The notes below the pieces were generated by a model. That model was given only the letters and a program-made list of their open reading frames with translations. It did not search any database and was not told the origin of the DNA. Below, one piece after another: positions 43,552 to 53,203 of a stretch of DNA of 64,000 nucleotides. The stretch spans positions 40,436 through 104,435 of the forward strand of contig JAJRRT010000104.1 of assembly GCA_024279255.1 (NCBI GenBank), written 5' to 3'. Source of the DNA: Deltaproteobacteria bacterium. Lineage in GTDB: Bacteria > Desulfobacterota > Desulfuromonadia > Desulfuromonadales > Geopsychrobacteraceae. Numbering within the stretch: position 1 is the stretch's first letter; each line of letters starts with the position of its first letter. A program made the position numbers and the translations under genes.

Positions 43552-44865
43552 TCATTTAATTTTTAAAGATAATAAATCACGATCAAACCAGGGCATCGGA
43601 TGGATTTTGGTTGAAATTGCAATGGTCAAAACTGCACCAACTGCGAAAGACATTAATGTTGCCCAAGCAGCCCCAATCAACCCAATTCTCGATATAAGAA
43701 CATAGTTAAGAACAACATTTAAAACACCAGAAAACAACACGATGCCAGAATATATTTTAGTTCTTCCCTCATGAATAAGGTAACCAATGAATAATTTCCA
43801 AATCCCATCAAAAAAATATCCAATACTTATCAACATAACAAAGGAACCGGCCATATGAAATCTCTCGTCAATGACCAAGTACAATAAATACTCTCCACAA
43901 AAACCATATACAATCGAAAATATTCCAATGAATACCATAAATAAATATGTTGCCCTTACTATTTTCAAATTATTCATTCTGGAATTTTCATTTATTTTTT
44001 CAAAAAAGAACGGAAGCCAAGCCCTACTAAACGCAGTTCCCAAAATCATAACGACCATGCCAAATTTATAACCGACAGAATACAAGCCAGTTGACTGTAG
44101 GTCTATCATTTGAGTGACCATTAATTTATCACTAGCCTCTAAGGCCCAACCTGCTATCTGAGCAACCATCAATGGAACGCCAAAAGAATACAACGTCGAT
44201 GGTTTAAACTGAGAAATATTAAATTGACACTTCCTTCGATAAAAAACTGATGCAGCTAAAATAAAAAACAGCAGGCCACAAACCAGGACACCTGAAATTC
44301 GACCTTCCCAGGCCATCCCTATTCCAATAATAAAAAAAAGGGAGAGGAAAATGTCAGACAGGGTTTTCGAATTCATGAATAAAGCATACTTTTGAGGTTT
44401 TTTTTCAAGCTGAAACAAGGTCAACAAAAGAGTAATTACTGCATTAAAAAATGAGGCGACAACAACAAGTAAAATCAGATAATCGCCAATTTCAAACAAT
44501 CCAGAGAGACCCTCTCCAAACAAACCAGAGACAAATATAATTAACAGTATTAGTGCCGAATTCATCCCGACAAACAACAATAAATTACCTAAAAAGACAC
44601 CTCTATTATGGTCTGTTTGCTTGAAGTACTCTTTGGAGACAATGGTGTTACTGCCCATCAAAACGATACAAGTAAAAAGTGAATTTAAGGCTGTAAAGGT
44701 TTCTACTATACCATAGTCATAAGGAGTCAAATACCTTGTTAGCACTGGAAGTAATAAGAAGTTGACCAAGGCATTTAATGCCGCGGAAAACGTATAAATA
44801 AACGTTCTCCTAAAGAGTCCCGAACGTACCAGATTTTTTAAAGCAAGATATGATCGTGCTAGCAA
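43552..44865 (-). CDS. wzx: Wzx-type oligosaccharide flippase
   Basis: MATE/PST-family membrane protein, 437 residues with about 12-14 hydrophobic helices. The opening FRRTFIYTFSAALNALVNFLLLP and TRYLTPYDYGIVETF are typical of PST/Wzx proteins. It moves the lipid-linked O-unit across the inner membrane. It sits 4 bases after pseI, so it belongs to the pse transcript. Confidence 0.85.
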   Translation of the reverse strand: MLARSYLALKNLVRSGLFRRTFIYTFSAALNALVNFLLLPVLTRYLTPYDYGIVETFTALNSLFTCIVLMGSNTIVSKEYFKQTDHNRGVFLGNLLLFVGMNSALILLIIFVSGLFGEGLSGLFEIGDYLILLVVVASFFNAVITLLLTLFQLEKKPQKYALFMNSKTLSDIFLSLFFIIGIGMAWEGRISGVLVCGLLFFILAASVFYRRKCQFNISQFKPSTLYSFGVPLMVAQIAGWALEASDKLMVTQMIDLQSTGLYSVGYKFGMVVMILGTAFSRAWLPFFFEKINENSRMNNLKIVRATYLFMVFIGIFSIVYGFCGEYLLYLVIDERFHMAGSFVMLISIGYFFDGIWKLFIGYLIHEGRTKIYSGIVLFSGVLNVVLNYVLISRIGLIGAAWATLMSFAVGAVLTIAISTKIHPMPWFDRDLLSLKIK

Positions 44866-44869
44866 AATC

Positions 44870-45946
44870 TCATCCCCACAACAAGTCGGTGCTGAGGGGG
44901 GTCCCTCGTTTTACTGCTTTATTGATTCTTCTACCTAATATCTCACTAAAATATTTCGGGGCAAGACCAGCTCCTGGGCGTATTGCTCTAACATTATCTC
45001 TTGTCAAAGTTTCGCCCTCATCCATATCTCGAACGATGTAAAGCGACCTCCTAAAAATTCTTGATTTATACTCTTCTTCAGTTGGCCCATATTTGATAGT
45101 CCCCAGCGCCTGCCAAGCCCGCATCGTTTCATCAACTAACAGTTTCAGTTCGCCAGGCTCGATGGAAAATGTTGAATCAACACCGCCATCGTCGCGACAT
45201 AAGGTAAAATGTTTTTCAATCACCGATGCTCCAAAGGCAACGCTCGCTACTGCCACGCCGATCCCCATCGTATGATCTGATAGGCCAATCTCACACTTAT
45301 AAAGTTCTCGCAAATGCGGAATGGTTCTAATATTCGTATTTTCAGGTGTCGCCGGATAGCTGCTTGTGCATTTAAGTAAAACTAAATCATTACACCCTGC
45401 TTCGCGGGCAGCGGTTACAGTCGCCTCCAACTCAGAAACAGTAGCCATGCCGGTTGAAATAATCATCGGCTTGCCGGTAGCAGCGACCTTACGAATCAAA
45501 GGAATGTCTGTGTTTTCGAAGGAGGCAATTTTGTAACAAGGAACATCGAGCTCTTCAAGAAATTCCACGGAGGTATCGTCAAACGGTGTACTGAAGCAAA
45601 TCAGCCCAAGATCCTTACAGCGATCGAAAATTGGCTTGTGCCACTCCCAGGGAGTGTGGGCCTTCTGATAAAGATCATAGAGCGACCGTCCCTTCCAGAG
45701 ACTGTTAGGGTCCTCGATGAAAAACTCGCCATCGGATATATTCAGAGTCATGGTGTCGGCGGTATAGGTCTGGAGCTTTAAGGCATGGGCCCCTGAATTA
45801 GCGGCCGCTTCCACAATTTCCAATGCTCGCTCTAGAGAATTGTTATGGTTACCAGACATTTCAGCAATGATGAACGGCGGGTGGTCGGCACCTATGCTAC
45901 GAGTTCCGATAAAAAAATCTTTTTTGTTACCAATTACTTCTGTCAT
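44870..45946 (-). CDS. pseI: Pseudaminic acid synthase
   Basis: Condenses 2,4-diacetamido-2,4,6-trideoxy-altropyranose with PEP to form pseudaminic acid. The 358-residue NeuB-family protein has FIIAEMSGNHNNSLERA, HALKLQTYTADTMTL, STPFD, KIASFE, and a C-terminal SAF domain (VRAIRPGAGLAPKY). NNSLERA, rather than the neuraminate synthase form, supports PseI. ATG overlaps the pseGH stop by one base. Confidence 0.92.
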   Translation of the reverse strand: MTEVIGNKKDFFIGTRSIGADHPPFIIAEMSGNHNNSLERALEIVEAAANSGAHALKLQTYTADTMTLNISDGEFFIEDPNSLWKGRSLYDLYQKAHTPWEWHKPIFDRCKDLGLICFSTPFDDTSVEFLEELDVPCYKIASFENTDIPLIRKVAATGKPMIISTGMATVSELEATVTAAREAGCNDLVLLKCTSSYPATPENTNIRTIPHLRELYKCEIGLSDHTMGIGVAVASVAFGASVIEKHFTLCRDDGGVDSTFSIEPGELKLLVDETMRAWQALGTIKYGPTEEEYKSRIFRRSLYIVRDMDEGETLTRDNVRAIRPGAGLAPKYFSEILGRRINKAVKRGTPLSTDLLWG

Positions 45947-47466
45947 TAGTGCAGTACCTCTTCAAAAGTCATATGGTGTTCCTTGTATCCGGCATTGATA
46001 AAGGCCTTCATGGATGCAACATTTGAAGACATCACATCTGCTTTTACAGTAAGGACTTGAGGCAAATTCTCTTTAAGCCAGAGACTGCCAACCCGCACCA
46101 ACTGCGTACCTATCCCTTGTCCCTGCGTGCCAGGAACCAAATAAACCGATATCAGTGCATCTAGTCCTGTAACGTCATAACGTAGTACACCGACTGGCAC
46201 TCCATCGATTTCACCAATAAGAATTATCCGATTCGGATTCTCAACAGAATCTTTAAACCATTTCCGGTGCGCATCCAAGGGGATGGGGTCCGTCCCAAAG
46301 ATATAGCGGCGAGTTTCCTCTGCATTTCGCCATATGTGCAACGAGGCACAATCCTCCATTGCTGCCTTGCGTAAATTGATCGCAGGTGGGATTAGTCGCC
46401 CAACAACCCTTTGGACCCCTCTCCCATCAACATACTCAATGCAACGATGCCCGTAAGATTTCAGAGCGTGAGGGGCTCCCAAAAAAAGCCTCAGAGCATT
46501 TGCGATATCTTCAGAAGTGGTCTCCGCTGCCCTTCCGAGCCAAAACAGAGCTCCAACTTCAGCACAATCGGCCGTTAAGGCTTCTTGGTTGGCGGCTACA
46601 GTCGTAACTATTGCAGGAAGCCCAAGGCAGAATCTCTCCCAAGTCACCGAACCACCAGACCCAAGGGCTAAATCTGCCTCTGCCATCAATGAGGACATAT
46701 TTGTAACCTGGCAGTGAAACGTAACATTGGCCATCTGCGAGCAGATCGTTTCAATGCTGCCACGGTTCGGGTTAGACTGGCCGACGACAACATCAACATG
46801 CAGGCCTACAAGTTTCAAACCTTGGATTGCCTCTAAAGCCTTTGCTGTTTCATTGCTGGCATCCACACCACCATAAAAAACTAGAATTTTCCGCACGCTG
46901 CCATCACGTTCACGCAATAAGTGACTAGAATCAGAAAATTCAGACCGCAACAATGCGAAACGAGGACCAAGTAATTGTTCACAGTACGCAGGCAAGTATT
47001 CTGAGTACCTTTTCTCCATCTGAGCATAAAAATTCTGGTCCAGTAGCAGATCACAGTCGTGCGGTCGATCTGCAAGATCGTCGATCACCATGATATTCGT
47101 GACAATGCCTTGGAATAGACGTTCCCAGTTTGAATCTAGGCTGTAATGATCAACTACAAGCCAATCGATATGACCGAAAAATTGCAGGGTAGTAACTGTT
47201 TCCTCAGCATCCTGAGACCAAGGAACTTCCAGCCAGGGTGCATGGACACACCAATTAAGATCATTCTGCATGGCCCCTGGCACAGGAAGAGGATGAACAT
47301 CAAATCCCCTCTCTCTAATCAAAGTGCAGAGATGGCCCTCAAGTTCACGACACACAAAAAGAATTTCAGCGCCACGTTCCCGAAATCCTTCACCCAGGGT
47401 CAGACAGCGCATAACATGCCCACTGCCTATCTGAGATGAGGCATCGACTCTAAAGACAATTTTCAC
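45946..47466 (-). CDS. pseG: PseG-PseH fusion: UDP-sugar hydrolase plus GNAT N-acetyltransferase
   Basis: A 506-residue two-domain enzyme. Residues 1-345 are PseG (GT-B fold): IVFRVDASSQIGSGHVMRC, the catalytic His of that motif, DDLADRPHDCDLLLDQN and the GGSVTWERFCLGLP loop. Residues 350-506 are a GNAT domain (NLRKAAMEDC, VYLVPGTQGQGIGTQLV), matching PseH. The fusion supplies steps 3 and 4 of the pathway. GTG at 47466 overlaps the pseF stop, with GGGAG upstream. Confidence 0.9.
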   Translation of the reverse strand: MKIVFRVDASSQIGSGHVMRCLTLGEGFRERGAEILFVCRELEGHLCTLIRERGFDVHPLPVPGAMQNDLNWCVHAPWLEVPWSQDAEETVTTLQFFGHIDWLVVDHYSLDSNWERLFQGIVTNIMVIDDLADRPHDCDLLLDQNFYAQMEKRYSEYLPAYCEQLLGPRFALLRSEFSDSSHLLRERDGSVRKILVFYGGVDASNETAKALEAIQGLKLVGLHVDVVVGQSNPNRGSIETICSQMANVTFHCQVTNMSSLMAEADLALGSGGSVTWERFCLGLPAIVTTVAANQEALTADCAEVGALFWLGRAAETTSEDIANALRLFLGAPHALKSYGHRCIEYVDGRGVQRVVGRLIPPAINLRKAAMEDCASLHIWRNAEETRRYIFGTDPIPLDAHRKWFKDSVENPNRIILIGEIDGVPVGVLRYDVTGLDALISVYLVPGTQGQGIGTQLVRVGSLWLKENLPQVLTVKADVMSSNVASMKAFINAGYKEHHMTFEEVLH

Positions 47467-48158
47467 TTGGCAGACTCCCACGCCTTATACATCAGTTCGG
47501 CTCTTTTCCAATCCTCTCCCGTGTCGATATCTTGCACCAGGTAACGAGGAAGAATGACGGGAATAGACTCTGACGAGAAGGTAACAACGTCATCTATAAA
47601 AGCCTCGGCTTTTCCCCAGTAAAACTGGCCTGCATCGTGATAAGACTCCTCAAGGTCCTGTGATCTGACGAGGATATTTTCAGGGTAAAAAGCCTCAACC
47701 GCTCCTTGATGGTTGATTTTAAGTGCCCTTTGAATGGGGTATGGAAAAGAAGTCACCGAGAAGGCGAATGACTTTTCTGACTCAACGAGTTTGTCAAATC
47801 CCTCTCGGAGAAACGCGGCTTGAACAAATGGCGCTGTCGCATAGATGCAGCATGCATACTGGGCTGGAGTTCCATTGGTCTCAAGCCATTGCAAGCAGTG
47901 CTTAACTACGTCATTGGTGCCGCAATAATCATCGGCGATTGCTTTGGGCCGCAGGAATGGGATTTCAGCTCCAAAATTCTGTGCAACGGCAGCGATCTCT
48001 TCATCGTCAGTGGAAACGATGACCCGGTCAAAGAGAGCAGATTGCAGTGCGGCCTCTATGGAATAGGCAATAATCGGTTTACCGACAAAAGTTCTAATAT
48101 TTTTCCGAGGGATGCGCTTGCTTCCCCCACGAGCCGGGATGATTGCGACGGCCTTCAT
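47463..48158 (-). CDS. pseF: Pseudaminic acid cytidylyltransferase
   Basis: Activates pseudaminic acid to CMP-Pse. 231 residues, with AIIPARGGSKRIPRKNIR at the start, IVSTDDEEIAAVA and the central YATAPFVQAAF. C-terminal end QDIDTGEDWKRAELMYK is conserved in this family. It overlaps pseC by 4 bases and pseGH by 4. Confidence 0.93.
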   Translation of the reverse strand: MKAVAIIPARGGSKRIPRKNIRTFVGKPIIAYSIEAALQSALFDRVIVSTDDEEIAAVAQNFGAEIPFLRPKAIADDYCGTNDVVKHCLQWLETNGTPAQYACCIYATAPFVQAAFLREGFDKLVESEKSFAFSVTSFPYPIQRALKINHQGAVEAFYPENILVRSQDLEESYHDAGQFYWGKAEAFIDDVVTFSSESIPVILPRYLVQDIDTGEDWKRAELMYKAWESAK

Positions 48159-49321
48159 CCTTCTAGCTCGCTAACGGTAGAGAGCACAGCGTTAATCACA
48201 TACGCAACATCCTCTTGCGTCATCATCGGGTAAAGAGGCAGTGTAATCGCGCGAGCATAATATGCCTCTGCCTCAGGAAAGTCCCCAGTATTGTACCCAA
48301 AGTTTTCCTGATAATAGGGTTGCAGATGAACCGGGATATAGTGGACATTGACACCCAGACCTTTTTCTCGCAAACGATTAAAGACCTTTAAGCGGTCAAG
48401 CGAATCGAACTGTAGCATATAGAGATGACAAGAGGACTGAGCCTGCTCAGCCTCGAACGGAATAAGCAGCTTTTCACCTCCACTGAAGGCGTCATTGTAT
48501 GCTACAGCGATTTCACGGCGTCGGCACACAAACCCGTCAAGTTTTTCTAGCTGAGAAATCCCAAGGGCGCACTGAAAGTCAGTGATCCGGTAATTGAACC
48601 CGAGTGTTTGCTGTTCGTAGTACCAAGGTCCGTCCTGGCGGGTCAGCTTGGACGGGTCCTTTGTGATACCGTGTGTTCGCAGGAGGAGCAACTTCTCATA
48701 GAGTTCATCGCTGTTGGTGGTAATCATGCCCCCCTCGCCGGTGGTCATATGCTTGACCGGGTGGAAGGAAAAGATGGTCATGTCACTATGGATACAGGAG
48801 CCAACCTTATGGGTTTTGCCTTCTACATGATAGCTCGCGCCAATAGCGTGTGCACCATCCTCGATAACCACCAGTTTATTATCCTGGGCCAGCTTACCAA
48901 TTGCATCCATATCGCATGGCTGGCCAGCAAAATGAACGGGAATTATCCCTTTGGTTGCAGGACAAATCCGCTTCTCAACCTCAGCAGGATTGAGGCAGTA
49001 AGTGTTCGATCTGATATCGGCGAATACGGGAGTAGCACCGGCGTAGACGATGCAGTTAGCCGATGCGACGAAAGTGATGGGTGAGGTAATGACTTCATCG
49101 CCGGAGCCGAAGTCAGCGGCAAGAACCGCAAGATGCAGCGCCGCCGTGCCATTGGATACGGCTACAGCATACCGGGCGCCGCAATACTTGGCGATTTTTT
49201 TTTCGAACTCTTCAACCTTGGGCCCTTGCGTCAACCAGTCAGAGCGCAACGCCTCGGTAACAGCGGCAATATCCTCTTCACAGATACTCTGTTTCCCGTA
49301 AGGGATGAATTGATTTCCCAC
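48155..49321 (-). CDS. pseC: UDP-4-amino-4,6-dideoxy-N-acetyl-altrosamine transaminase
   Basis: PLP-dependent sugar aminotransferase of the DegT/DnrJ type. 388 residues with NGTAALHLAVLA, VIEDGAHAIGA (PLP Asp) and the catalytic Lys in SFHPVKHMTTGEGGM. Function as PseC rather than another DegT member is set by its place between pseB and pseF. GTG start with AGGGGG upstream. Confidence 0.93.
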   Translation of the reverse strand: MGNQFIPYGKQSICEEDIAAVTEALRSDWLTQGPKVEEFEKKIAKYCGARYAVAVSNGTAALHLAVLAADFGSGDEVITSPITFVASANCIVYAGATPVFADIRSNTYCLNPAEVEKRICPATKGIIPVHFAGQPCDMDAIGKLAQDNKLVVIEDGAHAIGASYHVEGKTHKVGSCIHSDMTIFSFHPVKHMTTGEGGMITTNSDELYEKLLLLRTHGITKDPSKLTRQDGPWYYEQQTLGFNYRITDFQCALGISQLEKLDGFVCRRREIAVAYNDAFSGGEKLLIPFEAEQAQSSCHLYMLQFDSLDRLKVFNRLREKGLGVNVHYIPVHLQPYYQENFGYNTGDFPEAEAYYARAITLPLYPMMTQEDVAYVINAVLSTVSELEG

Positions 49322-49329
49322 AAGACCCC

Positions 49330-50340
49330 CTAAACTGTGAATTCAGGGTCGACGTGCAAACGGGTCAACTCTCGCAACTGTTCCACATCCAGCCATTCGG
49401 TATTTGTTCCACTATTGTAGGAGAAATTAGGCGGGCACATGCACCCGTCGAATGTACTCATAAACTCCTCTACATCCCACAGCTTCATGGATGGAAGAAT
49501 GACAAAATAATTTTGACATTCCACGGTACTAATGGCATCTGTTTCGGTGATCATGTCTTCGTGCAACTTCTCTCCAGGGCGAATACCTACGATTTCGTGA
49601 CGACAATCGGGACCGACAGCCATAGCCACATCAGTGATACGGTAGCTAGGAATCTTTGGCACATAAATCTCACCACCCCACATAATATCCAGAGCACGCA
49701 GGACCATTTCAACCCCTTCATCAAGAGAGATGTTGAAGCGGGTCATTCGCTCATCGGTAATGGGCAAGACCCCCCCATGGCGCTTATTAAGAAAGAAGGG
49801 GACAACACTACCCCGGCTACCCATGACATTGCCGTAACGTACCACCGAGAGCTTGAGATCTCTCTTACCCTTCATATTATTGGCAGCGACAAAAAGTTTA
49901 TCTGAACAGAGTTTGGTCGCTCCGTATAGGTTGATAGGAGCTGCCGCCTTGTCGGTACTGAGTGCCACTACCCGTTTCACTGCTGTGTTGAGGCAAGCAT
50001 CGATGACATTCTGAGCACCCATAACATTTGTTTTAATACATTCGAAGGGATTGTATTCCGCGGCCGGAACTTGTTTCAATGCTGCTGCATGGATTACGAT
50101 GTCAATCCCCTCCATGGCCCTGATCAACCGTTCTCGATCACGGACGTCACCAATGAAATACCGTATTTGCTTATATTTCTCTTCCGGGAACTCCTGTGCC
50201 ATTTCGAACTGCTTGAGCTCATCCCTTGAGAAAACAACAACTCTTTCAATCTCTGGATAATCACTCAAGATGCGCTTAATAAATTGCTTACCAAAAGATC
50301 CCGTTCCTCCGGTGACAAGTATTGATTTTTCGTTTAACAA
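49330..50340 (-). CDS. pseB: UDP-N-acetylglucosamine 4,6-dehydratase (inverting)
   Basis: First step of pseudaminic acid synthesis. 336-residue SDR with ILVTGGTGSFGKQFIKRI, the PseB-type STDKAAAPINLYGATKL (Tyr kept, unlike the membrane-bound dehydratase at 28873), and VVRYGNVMGSRGSV. TTG start seven bases after AGGAG. It opens the pseB-C-F-GH-I-wzx operon. Confidence 0.93.
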   Translation of the reverse strand: MLNEKSILVTGGTGSFGKQFIKRILSDYPEIERVVVFSRDELKQFEMAQEFPEEKYKQIRYFIGDVRDRERLIRAMEGIDIVIHAAALKQVPAAEYNPFECIKTNVMGAQNVIDACLNTAVKRVVALSTDKAAAPINLYGATKLCSDKLFVAANNMKGKRDLKLSVVRYGNVMGSRGSVVPFFLNKRHGGVLPITDERMTRFNISLDEGVEMVLRALDIMWGGEIYVPKIPSYRITDVAMAVGPDCRHEIVGIRPGEKLHEDMITETDAISTVECQNYFVILPSMKLWDVEEFMSTFDGCMCPPNFSYNSGTNTEWLDVEQLRELTRLHVDPEFTV

Positions 50341-50720
50341 TGGACTACTCCTATCTCGATAGTTATTTCCAGAGAATCGGTAAATTCAAGGCGTAGGCGC
50401 GATATGTTATGCTTGCAAGATAACATCGCCATAAATTAGTCACGAATCATAATGTTTTCCTAATAGATTCTGAGAGAGCCGATATACGCAACCAATATCA
50501 GATAACTACCAGAGATGTTCGCCCCACTCAGGACAATGGGAGCTTATAATTTTTCAAAAAGTACAACAGATATGAGAATCCCTCCGACTTGATACTTGAC
50601 TGACAAAGAAGAGTCATCGATCATTTGAGATCCAAGAACTAAGTGCAACATAAGGAAACCTATAATCAACCAGGTTCACCTCAATCTGCCCATAGAGCAG
50701 ATCCCACGTATTTAATACCT
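50341..50720 (-). other. Gene-free leader upstream of pseB (380 bases)
   Basis: No reading frame of credible coding quality lies here. The stretch is AT-rich and holds the JUMPstart-like element at 50486-50514. TATAAG-like and TTGTAC-like hexamers are present but not at good spacing. It is the longest gap in the polysaccharide region and likely contains the pse operon promoter and a long 5' leader. Confidence 0.5.
50486..50514 (-). promoter_or_regulatory. Partial JUMPstart/ops-like element
   Basis: On the minus strand CTCTGGTAG (50514-50506) is followed 12 bases later by GGTTGCGT (50493-50486). The JUMPstart sequence contains CTCTGGTAG and, 16 bases on, the ops core GGTAGCGT; here the first part is exact and the ops core has one mismatch. 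JUMPstart/ops recruits RfaH for long polysaccharide transcripts. The match is suggestive only. Confidence 0.3.
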
Positions 50721-51953
50721 TTATTTTACTGTTATTTCCATTCGCCGTTGCGCACTACTGATAAACTCAACACAAAATGCAAACATAACCCCTCCCACAA
50801 GGCCGAGAAGCACCGACACCACAAGAACAATCGACTTCCTAGACCCCGTCGGTGTTACAGAACGAACAACAACGCCAAGCTTGCGAGTTTCCTGCAAGGT
50901 GGCAATTTTATTTTCGATGGTAGAAACAACATTCTTCTGAGTCGCCTGCTCAGATTCACGCATCGCCTTGAGCTCAATCATTTGACTCTGCAGCTTGGCA
51001 ATCTGCTTTTTCTGCAACTCCCAGTCACGACGATTTTGGGCAACATTCTTCTGCAAAACCTGTTTTTGGTTCTCCAGGTTTATATTCAGTCGCTCCCGCA
51101 ACTCTGAAAGACGCCTCTCGTTCCGCTCAATCTGGTTGGTGATCATCAACAGGGTCATGGCCTGCGCCTCATTGCTGCCGACATTGGCAGTGGCTTGCGC
51201 GCGACTAGCATGGGTCTGAGCAAGATTTTCTTCAACCTCAGTAATCTGTTGGCGCAGTAGCTGCTGGGTTTCGGCCAGACGTTTCTCCCGGGAAAGCAGA
51301 AGCTGTTTCTGATCATCAAAGCTAATCAATTCCATCTTTGCCGCCTCTAACTGAATCAATAAACCCTTCTCCTTGACCACAAATAGACGTGGATCTTCGA
51401 GAGCCTTAAGCTTAATTCCCTCCTTCTGCGCCGCAAGCTGGTAACCCCGACGCGGCACATCGAGTATCCGACCATGATCAGCCATGAGCGGTTGCGTCAC
51501 CAAATCATGTAACCGCTGATAGGACTCAGCCATCTCGAGCGGACCCTTGCTTGACAGAATGATTAAATTACTCTTTTTAGGATTCTTGACCTCAACCTGG
51601 AAGGTGCCTTCAGCGTCCAAATCCATCATTTGAGCGATGGCCAGCGGAGCGTAAGATTCATAAATTTTAGCCAGCACCGCCTCGGGGGATTCAATGACAC
51701 GGCCCACCACTCCGGAACCATTACTCACTAAAGTAGTACCAATCTCAATTGAAGAGGTGTAGGTGTATTGATCGGGCGTCAGAAACACAAAGGCAGTCCC
51801 GCCCAGCAGGCAGACAAAACAGATTCCCACAATAAGATATTTGCGTTTCATCAGGATCAACCAGAGTTGTACCAAGTCAACTTCATCCGATGCGGCGCAA
51901 CCAACAACATTCGGTGACAAGAAATCAGCCTGAGGTTTCATATTCTGTTCCAT
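50721..51953 (-). CDS. Wzz-like polysaccharide chain-length/co-polymerase protein
   Basis: A 410-residue inner-membrane protein with two transmembrane helices (about residues 37-58 and 378-400) around a periplasmic coiled-coil domain. Between residues 220 and 345 it is rich in Gln, Glu and Leu (ENLAQTH, ERNERRLSELRERLN). PTGSRKS before the second helix matches the Wzz Pro/Gly region. It controls O-antigen chain length with the Wzy-like polymerase. A weak promoter-like pair, TTGACC-17-TGTATA, lies at 51967-51995. Confidence 0.8.
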   Translation of the reverse strand: MEQNMKPQADFLSPNVVGCAASDEVDLVQLWLILMKRKYLIVGICFVCLLGGTAFVFLTPDQYTYTSSIEIGTTLVSNGSGVVGRVIESPEAVLAKIYESYAPLAIAQMMDLDAEGTFQVEVKNPKKSNLIILSSKGPLEMAESYQRLHDLVTQPLMADHGRILDVPRRGYQLAAQKEGIKLKALEDPRLFVVKEKGLLIQLEAAKMELISFDDQKQLLLSREKRLAETQQLLRQQITEVEENLAQTHASRAQATANVGSNEAQAMTLLMITNQIERNERRLSELRERLNINLENQKQVLQKNVAQNRRDWELQKKQIAKLQSQMIELKAMRESEQATQKNVVSTIENKIATLQETRKLGVVVRSVTPTGSRKSIVLVVSVLLGLVGGVMFAFCVEFISSAQRRMEITVK

Positions 51954-52123
51954 TACAACACATCCCTATACAAAGTTCGTAATTAATCGGGTCAAGCTTT
52001 GCGATCAATTTATTCAAAACGTAATAAATATATTCCAGACACAACAAATATGTATTAAGAAGCTGTCCTTAACAACAAAAGTTGCCTTGAATCTGCGCCC
52101 CTATTTTAAACACCATGAAACAA

Positions 52124-53131
52124 CTAACGCAAATAATGCTGCATATACCACTCCACGAAACGACCCACGCCTGTCTCAATTGAAGTCTCCGGTTTGAAAC
52201 CAACATCACGAATTAAATCATCAACATCAGCATAAGTTGCAGGCACATCACCTGGTTGAATCGGCAACATTTCTTTTTTAGCCGTCTTTCCGAGCGCCTT
52301 TTCAATGGTCTCGATTAGCGTCATCAATTCAACCGGATTATTGTTTCCAATATTATAAAGGCGGTAGGGCGCAGAACTGGTCGCCGAATCGGGCTGCTCG
52401 CTGCTCCAATCGAGATTAGGCGCGGCAACCCGGTCAAGGACTCGAACAACCCCTTCGACGATATCATCGATATAAGTGAAATCACGCCGCATCTTGCCTT
52501 GGTTAAACACCTGAATCGGTTTGCCTTCGAGAATTGCCTTAGTGAAGAGGAACATCGCCATATCAGGGCGTCCCCAGGGTCCATAGACTGTAAAAAAACG
52601 TAAACCTGTGGTCGGCAAACGAAATAGATGACTGTAAGTATGTGCCATCAGCTCGTTGGCCTTTTTGGTGGCAGCATACAGTGACACCGGGTGGTCAACA
52701 TTGTGGTGGATGGAGAAGGGCATCGCGGTGTTGGCACCATAAACCGAAGAAGATGAAGCGTAGACAAGATGTTGGATTTTGTGATGACGACAACATTCAA
52801 GAATATTTGTGAATCCGACCAGATTAGCGTCAATATAAGCTTGAGGGTTTTCAAGGGAATAGCGGACTCCTGCCTGAGCCGCAAGATGAACGACACGATC
52901 GAATTCTTCTATGGAGAACAGGTTCTCCAATCCAGAACTGTCAACAATATCAATTTTTTGAAAGCTGAAGCCGTCTAGCAGACTTAATTGTTCAAGCCGG
53001 GCTTGCTTAAGAGCAGGATCATAATAATCATTCAGGTTGTCAATTCCAACTACGATGTCGCCACGCTCACACAGATACCGAGAAACATGAAACCCAATAA
53101 AGCCGGCAGCGCCAGTCACTAAAACTTTCAC
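52124..53131 (-). CDS. NAD-dependent sugar epimerase, UDP-glucuronate 4-epimerase-like
   Basis: Extended SDR, 335 residues: [28 protein letters not shown] (typical of GAE/CapI-type epimerases), [19 protein letters not shown] and the catalytic SSSSVYG...YAATKKANE. Likely converts UDP-GlcA to UDP-GalA or a related sugar. GTG at 53131 has GGAG six bases upstream. A strong terminator lies immediately upstream, so transcription from the ComEA-like gene probably does not continue. Confidence 0.85.
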   Translation of the reverse strand: MKVLVTGAAGFIGFHVSRYLCERGDIVVGIDNLNDYYDPALKQARLEQLSLLDGFSFQKIDIVDSSGLENLFSIEEFDRVVHLAAQAGVRYSLENPQAYIDANLVGFTNILECCRHHKIQHLVYASSSSVYGANTAMPFSIHHNVDHPVSLYAATKKANELMAHTYSHLFRLPTTGLRFFTVYGPWGRPDMAMFLFTKAILEGKPIQVFNQGKMRRDFTYIDDIVEGVVRVLDRVAAPNLDWSSEQPDSATSSAPYRLYNIGNNNPVELMTLIETIEKALGKTAKKEMLPIQPGDVPATYADVDDLIRDVGFKPETSIETGVGRFVEWYMQHYLR

Positions 53132-53151
53132 TTCATACTCCAAACAAAAAT

Positions 53152-53180
53152 GGTCGGAGGCGAGAAGACCGCCTCCGACC
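53152..53180 (-). terminator. Terminator after the ComEA-like gene
   Basis: An 11-bp GC-rich stem (GGTCGGAGGCG with CGCCTCCGACC, 7-base loop) followed on the minus strand by A then TTTTTGTTT. Very strong rho-independent terminator. Confidence 0.9.
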
Positions 53181-53203
53181 GGGTGCGATAACGGCGGAAC
53201 TAT

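Noticed and set aside
50643..51107. Plus-strand frame of 154 codons
   Set aside because: It mirrors the wzz coiled-coil region, with no start signals or recognisable motif.
51967..51995. TTGACC-17-TGTATA as the wzz promoter
   Set aside because: The -10 matches only three of six bases and would leave almost no leader; kept as a note only.
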